A stretch of 64,000 nt of DNA from a virus. The DNA lies in IMG/VR virus record IMGVR_UViG_3300023184_003179, positions 1 through 64,000 of that record. One strand, 5' to 3'. Below are positions 59,997-64,000 of this stretch, piece by piece. A program made the translations under genes and the position numbers. Numbering within the stretch: the stretch's first letter is position 1; each line of letters begins with the position of its first letter. A model generated the notes under the pieces. The model did not search any database. It saw only the letters and a list, made by a program, of their open reading frames with translations, and was not told the origin of the DNA.

Positions 59997-60982
59997 TACA
60001 ACACTCCAGGACGAACAATATTATTAACATATTTAGACAAAATCTTGTCTACAATAATATTTCCAGTACCCTCAATCATTCTCTTATCATATTCAATCTT
60101 AAATTGATCAGTACTATAATTCTTTACATATCTTTTATAGTAATCTAATTTCCCACACTTAATATCATCAATTAACAGTTTAGTTGCATCTTGAATATCA
60201 ATGGGTACAACTTTATATCCAGTTTCAAGTAAGAAAATATAGTCTGTACCTTGTTGGAATCCTACACCAGGGGTAATTGTCTGTGTGTTTCCGCTGTCTC
60301 CTGTATCAAATAATGCGTATGAGTCAGAGACTGCCAAAGGAATTCTTGATGGGCGTCTTTCTGCTCTATTTAATGAGTCTGTTGCTTGAACAGGATCTTT
60401 TGTAATTGCTGTTTTATCTTTTGTGATAATATAATTAAAGTCTCCAAGTGCTGGACCATCTGCGTCACTTGTATCATATACTAGTTCTGCATTTTCATAT
60501 GCCTTTAAAATTTTATGTGTTCTATCCCAAAGAGGAATATAGTCTGTTTCTTGTCCTACAACTTCTAGGTAATTACGTCTATAATAAAATCCATTAACTA
60601 TTGAATCAATAATTGCTCTAGCCAAAAATTCGTGTTGTTTATATTCTGCTATTTCTGTTGCTGTTGTTCCTAAAGTATTTGGATCAACATATGGACGTTC
60701 AATCTGTAGATTGTCTTCAATAACAATATCTCCACGTTCGCCATCAATGTCTTCATATACTGTTACAGAATAAGACTTATCATATTTTACAAAGTCTCCA
60801 GACAGGGTGTATGTTATGGTTCCTTCTGATGAAGATGTTTGTCCAGACTCTCCACTGACAAACACTTCAAGTTCTGTTTGCTCTGGTACGTCTTCAATAA
60901 CAAGTATGTAATCTGCTGACTCATCTGGAACTGTATAGGTTACAGAAAGCGGGTATGGTGGAATGCGAAGAATGACTGACAT
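59996..60982 (-). CDS. Head-tail adaptor with N-terminal Ig-like domain
   Basis: 328 residues. N-terminal domain (1-95) looks like a beta sandwich (SVTYTVPDESADYILVIEDV..., TITYTLSGDF). C-terminal 240 residues are helical with DATKLLIDDIKCGKLDYYKR, the connector core. It would bind the portal ring. The Ig-like extension is an unusual decoration. Confidence 0.65.
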   Translation of the reverse strand: MSVILRIPPYPLSVTYTVPDESADYILVIEDVPEQTELEVFVSGESGQTSSSEGTITYTLSGDFVKYDKSYSVTVYEDIDGERGDIVIEDNLQIERPYVDPNTLGTTATEIAEYKQHEFLARAIIDSIVNGFYYRRNYLEVVGQETDYIPLWDRTHKILKAYENAELVYDTSDADGPALGDFNYIITKDKTAITKDPVQATDSLNRAERRPSRIPLAVSDSYALFDTGDSGNTQTITPGVGFQQGTDYIFLLETGYKVVPIDIQDATKLLIDDIKCGKLDYYKRYVKNYSTDQFKIEYDKRMIEGTGNIIVDKILSKYVNNIVRPGVL

Positions 60983-60984
60983 TA

Positions 60985-61320
60985 TTATTTACCGTAGTAT
61001 GAGGCTACTTCTTCAGGCTGTGCAATTCTGACTGCCTTACGAGTAATCCACTTTTCCGATGCCTCCTTTGAGACGATGTTATATCCCACTTTTACTTCTC
61101 CAACCCCATCCCAATAGATGTTTCTATCTGAATAAAGTGCTACCTTTTCAATTGGTGCTTTTTGTTCTGTAACGACTTCTGTTTGTCCGTTTGGAATAAA
61201 ACTTGCAATTACTTCTAAAATTTCTAATTTAGTAGATACCCCAAATAGATCAATGTTATTTTTCTTAGCATAAGATTTTAGTTCCATTACGGTCTTTTTT
61301 GCTAATTCTTCAATTGTCAT
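60985..61320 (-). CDS. Small protein with SAP/Rho-N-like helices (111 aa)
   Basis: ATG 61320 with GGGAG five bases upstream; a start at 61338 lacks a site. N-terminal EELAKKTVMELKSYAKKNNI DLFG-type helix-extended-helix (SAP-like) and a beta tail with LYSDRNIYWDGVGEV. Often found next to capsid in actinophages as a head-associated protein. Function unknown. Confidence 0.65.
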   Translation of the reverse strand: MTIEELAKKTVMELKSYAKKNNIDLFGVSTKLEILEVIASFIPNGQTEVVTEQKAPIEKVALYSDRNIYWDGVGEVKVGYNIVSKEASEKWITRKAVRIAQPEEVASYYGK

Positions 61321-61343
61321 ATAATCTCCCATACTCATTTGTA

Positions 61344-61349
61344 ATTATA
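61344..61349 (-). promoter_or_regulatory. Extended -10 promoter after the capsid hairpin
   Basis: Minus strand TGGTATAAT directly after the hairpin at 61364-61393, with a leader of about 17 bases to ATG 61320 containing GGGAG. Suggests restart of transcription for the connector genes. Confidence 0.55.
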
Positions 61350-61363
61350 CCAGAATATGACTA

Positions 61364-61393
61364 AGGGAGGACAGAAATTAATCCATCCTCCCT
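61364..61393 (-). terminator. Hairpin after the capsid gene (weak terminator)
   Basis: Minus strand GGGAGGA pairs with TCCTCCC (8-bp stem with one more A-T pair), loop contains ATTAATTTCTG. No good U-tract follows (TTAGTCATA), so it may be a weak terminator or an mRNA-stabilising element for the capsid transcript. Confidence 0.5.
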
Positions 61394-61412
61394 CAATCTG
61401 GGTGGTCAATGA

Positions 61413-62567
61413 TTACGAATCAGTTGCATCTGCATCTGCATAAGATACAGCGTCTAGTTCTTCCCATTGAATACCAAAACGGACGAATACTGTGTATTCA
61501 ATTGTGTCCTTCTTTGGCTTGTATTCACGGTTTACAGTGATGTCTCTCTGGAATCCCCATACACGGTTTGCTGGGAATGTAAGATCTACATAACCTGCAG
61601 GGTAGTAAGGAACTTCAAGAACATCTACACCTAGTACACGAGTTGTGCGTGAGTTACCAAGTGTTTGTGCATTTCCATCAAGATAATCTTGACGGTTTGC
61701 TGGTGTTCCTGCTGTACGAGTAGCGAATGCTTCTGCTACTGCATCTGCAAGTGTACCGTTATTCTTAACGATACCTTGGAATGCATCTGTACCTGCATAG
61801 AACTTAAGATTGCTCTTAATTGCACGATACTTACGTGGCATGGCCAAGATAATGCTTTGCATTGTGGCTGTTGTCCACTCGTTGTTTGCTACAGTAACTG
61901 CTGCTTCGTGAGCATCATTTGCTGCAACTTGGTTTACCTGAGCAACGAAGCCAGGCATAATTGAAAGGAATGCGTCTGCGCCAGTTCCAGTTCCATTAAT
62001 CGCAAGATCTTCAATATCGTTAGCAAAAGCATTTGTCATCAAACGAACTAGATGATCTTCAAGTGCTGCACCTTCAATATTGTCTTCAAGTGATTCTGTA
62101 GAAACTTCCCAGTCCAAACGAATCTTCTTTGTTGTGAGTTCTACCTTAGAAAATGTAGCACCAACGTTTGTGTAATCTGGTGCACCCTGTGCTGCTGCAC
62201 GGATAACACGCTCTCCAACGTTGACTTTCTCAATTTCCATTGTATTTGCTCGCATAGTGACCTTACGGCCATCTTTGGCGAGAACAGTTGCATCCCACAC
62301 GTAGTCAATAAAACGACGTGCTTGTTCAGGTGCTAGAATACCACCAGAGACTCCTGTAGGATTTACGGCATTTGCTCCTGTTGTAGAACCAAATGCTGCT
62401 GTTGCTGTGTTACCAAGTTGTGCTGCTGGACTTACGTTACCGTCAGCATTACGTCCTGTTGCACCACCAACACCACCAGATACTAATGCGCCTTGGGAGT
62501 TAATTTCTGCTCCTGAGCCACCTGAACCTGGATAGTTTTTTTCTATATTTGTATTTTGTTCCGACAT
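61413..62567 (-). CDS. Major capsid protein (HK97-like)
   Basis: ATG 62567 is 9 bases after TAGGAGGTG; a GTG in that site at 62576 is not the start. 384 residues. Gly/Asn-rich N-terminal arm (GGVGGATGRNADGN), E-loop and P-domain pattern with QGAPDYTNVGATFSKVEL (about 129-146) and ESLEDNIEGAALEDHLVRLM, ending with ITVNREYKPKKDTIEYTVF. Most abundant virion protein. The strong ribosome site and the flanking hairpin fit high expression. Confidence 0.93.
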   Translation of the reverse strand: MSEQNTNIEKNYPGSGGSGAEINSQGALVSGGVGGATGRNADGNVSPAAQLGNTATAAFGSTTGANAVNPTGVSGGILAPEQARRFIDYVWDATVLAKDGRKVTMRANTMEIEKVNVGERVIRAAAQGAPDYTNVGATFSKVELTTKKIRLDWEVSTESLEDNIEGAALEDHLVRLMTNAFANDIEDLAINGTGTGADAFLSIMPGFVAQVNQVAANDAHEAAVTVANNEWTTATMQSIILAMPRKYRAIKSNLKFYAGTDAFQGIVKNNGTLADAVAEAFATRTAGTPANRQDYLDGNAQTLGNSRTTRVLGVDVLEVPYYPAGYVDLTFPANRVWGFQRDITVNREYKPKKDTIEYTVFVRFGIQWEELDAVSYADADATDS

Positions 62568-62594
62568 ATTGTTCACCTCCTAGTGATATATACC

Positions 62595-63146
62595 TTAGTT
62601 AAATAGGTCGGTATTTGTGAGGAAACGACCGCCCCATAGGGATTTTTGAACCACTTGTGGTGATTCCTGTACGATCTCGCCTAGATCGCCAGACTTGCGG
62701 AAAGCGGTGTCTTGTTCTACAAGATCTACTCGCTTGCCAAACTCGTTAAAGTTACTCTTAATGCCATTAACATCAGATGTTACTGTATCAAGAGACTTTG
62801 TTACTGCTGCTACCTGCTCATTAAGAGACTTAATAGTTGCAGCAAGATCGCCAAAGGCATTAGTAAGAGAAGCATTAATTTCTGAAACTGCTTTAGCAAC
62901 TTCTTCTTTAACTTCTGAAACGGCGTCAACCACTGCTTCTTCTGCTTTCTCTACTTCTACTGCTGCTTCTTCAGCAACAGGAGAATCTGCACCGCCGTCA
63001 ACTGCTTCTGCTGCAGGTGCTTCAATAGCAACTGCAACTTCTTCAGCAACTGCAGGAGTCTCTACAACTTCTGCTGGTTGTGCCTCTGGAGCAACCTCTG
63101 CATTTTCAACTACAGCGTCTACGGCTGCTTCTGTTGATTCTGTCAT
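62595..63146 (-). CDS. Nested scaffold protein (in-frame internal start)
   Basis: ATG 63146 is in frame inside the protease gene and has AAGGAGGT seven bases upstream (63154-63161), one of the best ribosome sites in the window. It yields 183 residues: the Ala/Glu-rich acidic part and the coiled-coil. This copies the lambda C/Nu3 logic, where a protease and its scaffold share one frame. The internal product has not been shown experimentally. Confidence 0.75.
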   Translation of the reverse strand: MTESTEAAVDAVVENAEVAPEAQPAEVVETPAVAEEVAVAIEAPAAEAVDGGADSPVAEEAAVEVEKAEEAVVDAVSEVKEEVAKAVSEINASLTNAFGDLAATIKSLNEQVAAVTKSLDTVTSDVNGIKSNFNEFGKRVDLVEQDTAFRKSGDLGEIVQESPQVVQKSLWGGRFLTNTDLFN

Positions 63147-63905
63147 GGGATTTACCTCCTTAGTAATCTTAATTGTACTAATGCCTTTAGCACTATCAAC
63201 TAAGAATTTTATCATTTCTGTATTTTCTTTATCATTTTTTTCTACAAAACCTATGTTCTGCATCTTATTACCATTGGTTGGGCTTACTGCTGATTCAGCA
63301 TCTGATACCATTACAATACCGCTTTCTGAATCCCAAAATACATTTTCAACTTCTGCTTTTGATAAATATCCACTAACAACATTTTGTCCATTTACTTTTT
63401 CAATAGATACAATGTTGGCAAATTGGTTTGCTGGATTATCTACCAAAGAAAGTTCATGTAGTTCATAATTCTTAATTACACGGATTGATTTATCTATTTT
63501 TTCATCATAGGCATCGTCCCATGTCTTAATATTTCCACCGATTGAAAAACCAGTATAGGTTCCATCCAGAACCTTTTCCCATGCATCTTGTGCACCCTTT
63601 GAAACGTATGCAGATACATAGACTCCGCTGTAAAACTTCTTATCGTTTGGATCAAAATATTTATCTTCTTTAAATGAAACAATTTTTCCAACGGCTGATG
63701 GTTGGTGCATTTCACGAAGGTTTCCACGGAAGTTTTTAAATGCTTCAACGCTGGATTCTGTTGTTACAATATCGCCCTGCTTATCAACGTTATCAAGCGT
63801 TGCAAATCCTGACACCATACGGCGTTCAACGTCTATTTTTCCAATGGGCATTGAGAGACGAACATTGTCACCTTCAGTTACCCAATGAGCCTTGTTTGTT
63901 AACAT
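62595..63905 (-). CDS. Prohead protease with C-terminal scaffold
   Basis: 436 residues. Protease part (1-170): H67 (EMHQPSAVGK), S121 (YTGFSIGG) and E151 (HELSLVDNPAN) give the S78/HK97 catalytic triad. Residues 254-436: Ala/Glu-rich scaffold with long coils (EEVAKAVSEINASLTNAFGD) and KSLDTVTSDVNG. An internal start at 63146 makes the scaffold alone. Start has no ribosome site but lies close after TGCTATAAT, suggesting a leaderless mRNA. Confidence 0.88.
   Translation of the reverse strand: MLTNKAHWVTEGDNVRLSMPIGKIDVERRMVSGFATLDNVDKQGDIVTTESSVEAFKNFRGNLREMHQPSAVGKIVSFKEDKYFDPNDKKFYSGVYVSAYVSKGAQDAWEKVLDGTYTGFSIGGNIKTWDDAYDEKIDKSIRVIKNYELHELSLVDNPANQFANIVSIEKVNGQNVVSGYLSKAEVENVFWDSESGIVMVSDAESAVSPTNGNKMQNIGFVEKNDKENTEMIKFLVDSAKGISTIKITKEVNPMTESTEAAVDAVVENAEVAPEAQPAEVVETPAVAEEVAVAIEAPAAEAVDGGADSPVAEEAAVEVEKAEEAVVDAVSEVKEEVAKAVSEINASLTNAFGDLAATIKSLNEQVAAVTKSLDTVTSDVNGIKSNFNEFGKRVDLVEQDTAFRKSGDLGEIVQESPQVVQKSLWGGRFLTNTDLFN
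63154..63161 (-). promoter_or_regulatory. Internal ribosome-binding site for the scaffold
   Basis: AAGGAGGT on the minus strand, in codons for Lys-Glu-Val of the protease linker, 7 bases before an in-frame ATG at 63146. Confidence 0.75.
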
Positions 63906-63914
63906 AACGCTTCT

Positions 63915-63920
63915 ATTATA
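63915..63920 (-). promoter_or_regulatory. Extended -10 promoter for protease/scaffold/capsid
   Basis: Minus strand TGCTATAAT with a TTGAGA 19 bases upstream as a possible -35. The start codon at 63905 is 9 bases downstream without ribosome site, so the mRNA is leaderless or has only a few bases before ATG. Confidence 0.6.
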
Positions 63921-63945
63921 GCATTTGTTTATAAGTTTTTCTCAA

Positions 63946-64000
63946 CTATTGAGACGCTCTACCTTCACCTTGTGGATTACGTCCAGACACTGTAGTTGTT
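63946..64000 (-). CDS. C-terminal end of an upstream gene (probably portal)
   Basis: The minus strand reads TTTVSGRNPQGEGRASQ then TAG at 63946-63948; the gene continues past the window. Next to prohead protease and capsid in minus-strand order, the portal protein is the expected neighbour. Only 17 residues are visible, so the identity is positional. Confidence 0.5.
   Translation of the reverse strand, partial: TTTVSGRNPQGEGRASQ

Noticed and set aside
62695-63468. 257-codon plus-strand ORF opposite the protease/scaffold gene
   Set aside because: It is the antisense shadow of the Ala/Glu-rich scaffold; its product is Ala/Ser/Thr low complexity with no start signal or recognisable domain.
1-64000. 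Integrase, attachment site or repressor indicating a prophage
   Set aside because: No recombinase, excisionase or CI-like repressor was found in any frame; a lytic lifestyle is more likely, although part of the genome is missing.

Overview
This window is a contiguous piece of a tailed-phage (siphovirus-type) genome, clearly AT-rich, with tightly packed genes that overlap at start/stop codons and no non-coding stretch longer than about 150 bases. The host is most likely an actinobacterium. The phage encodes a WhiB iron-sulfur regulator, a DUF7455-type zinc protein common in actinobacteria and their phages, and an actinophage-style long tail assembly chaperone. The low G+C, together with a secreted S-layer-like protein carrying a C-terminal motif I associate with freshwater acI (Nanopelagicales) surface proteins, points to that lineage; this last step is inference. 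No integrase, excisionase or repressor is visible.

Layout. Positions 1-7001 (plus strand): a tRNA 3' end, tRNA-Asn, tRNA-Arg, three small ORFs, then a translationally coupled run of eight glycan-type genes (glycosyltransferases, NAD-dependent sugar epimerase/dehydratase, two methyltransferases, PIG-L deacetylase, exostosin-like). The rest is on the minus strand and is best read from 64000 down. 64000-42440 is the virion block: end of a gene (probably portal), prohead protease with a nested in-frame scaffold, major capsid protein, head-tail connectors, tail tube, two related tail assembly chaperones, a 2045-residue tape measure and large tail proteins. 42424-29930 is DNA metabolism: DnaB-like helicase, DnaG primase, probable ssDNA-binding protein, DnaE-type polymerase, RecA, a Cas4-like nuclease, a small PD-(D/E)XK-like protein, RuvC and several zinc or HTH microproteins. 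29933-27310 holds an Nmad1-like protein and the terminase subunits.

27292-19498 is a secreted/lysis/accessory block: S-layer-like protein, a large signal-peptide protein with a Pro/Glu linker and EF-hand-like repeats, lipoprotein, holin-like protein, CHAP endolysin, and an HslV/proteasome-like Ntn hydrolase retaining Thr1, Asp17 and Lys33. Next come tRNA-Glu and tRNA-Gly, Hsp20, a candidate structured RNA at 18028-18106, an HNH nuclease, zinc proteins, SNase, thioredoxin and WhiB. 13440-8832 is a small-molecule/sugar operon: GT61-like transferase, nucleotidyltransferase-HAD fusion, cupin, GDPD-like protein and a flavin-dependent halogenase-like enzyme. It runs into a series of tiny membrane proteins (including XapX and a holin-like protein) and ends at a terminator near 7700. 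A Stealth-like transferase gene lies beyond it and converges on the plus-strand cluster.

How it works together (inference): the phage carries its own replisome core and recombination enzymes, packages with its own terminase, and devotes roughly a fifth of the window to surface chemistry and secreted surface-like proteins, which could modify the virion or remodel the infected cell envelope. An extended -10 motif (TGnTATAAT) recurs upstream of key genes, several apparently leaderless, and the capsid and tail-tube genes are each bracketed by hairpin and promoter signals.
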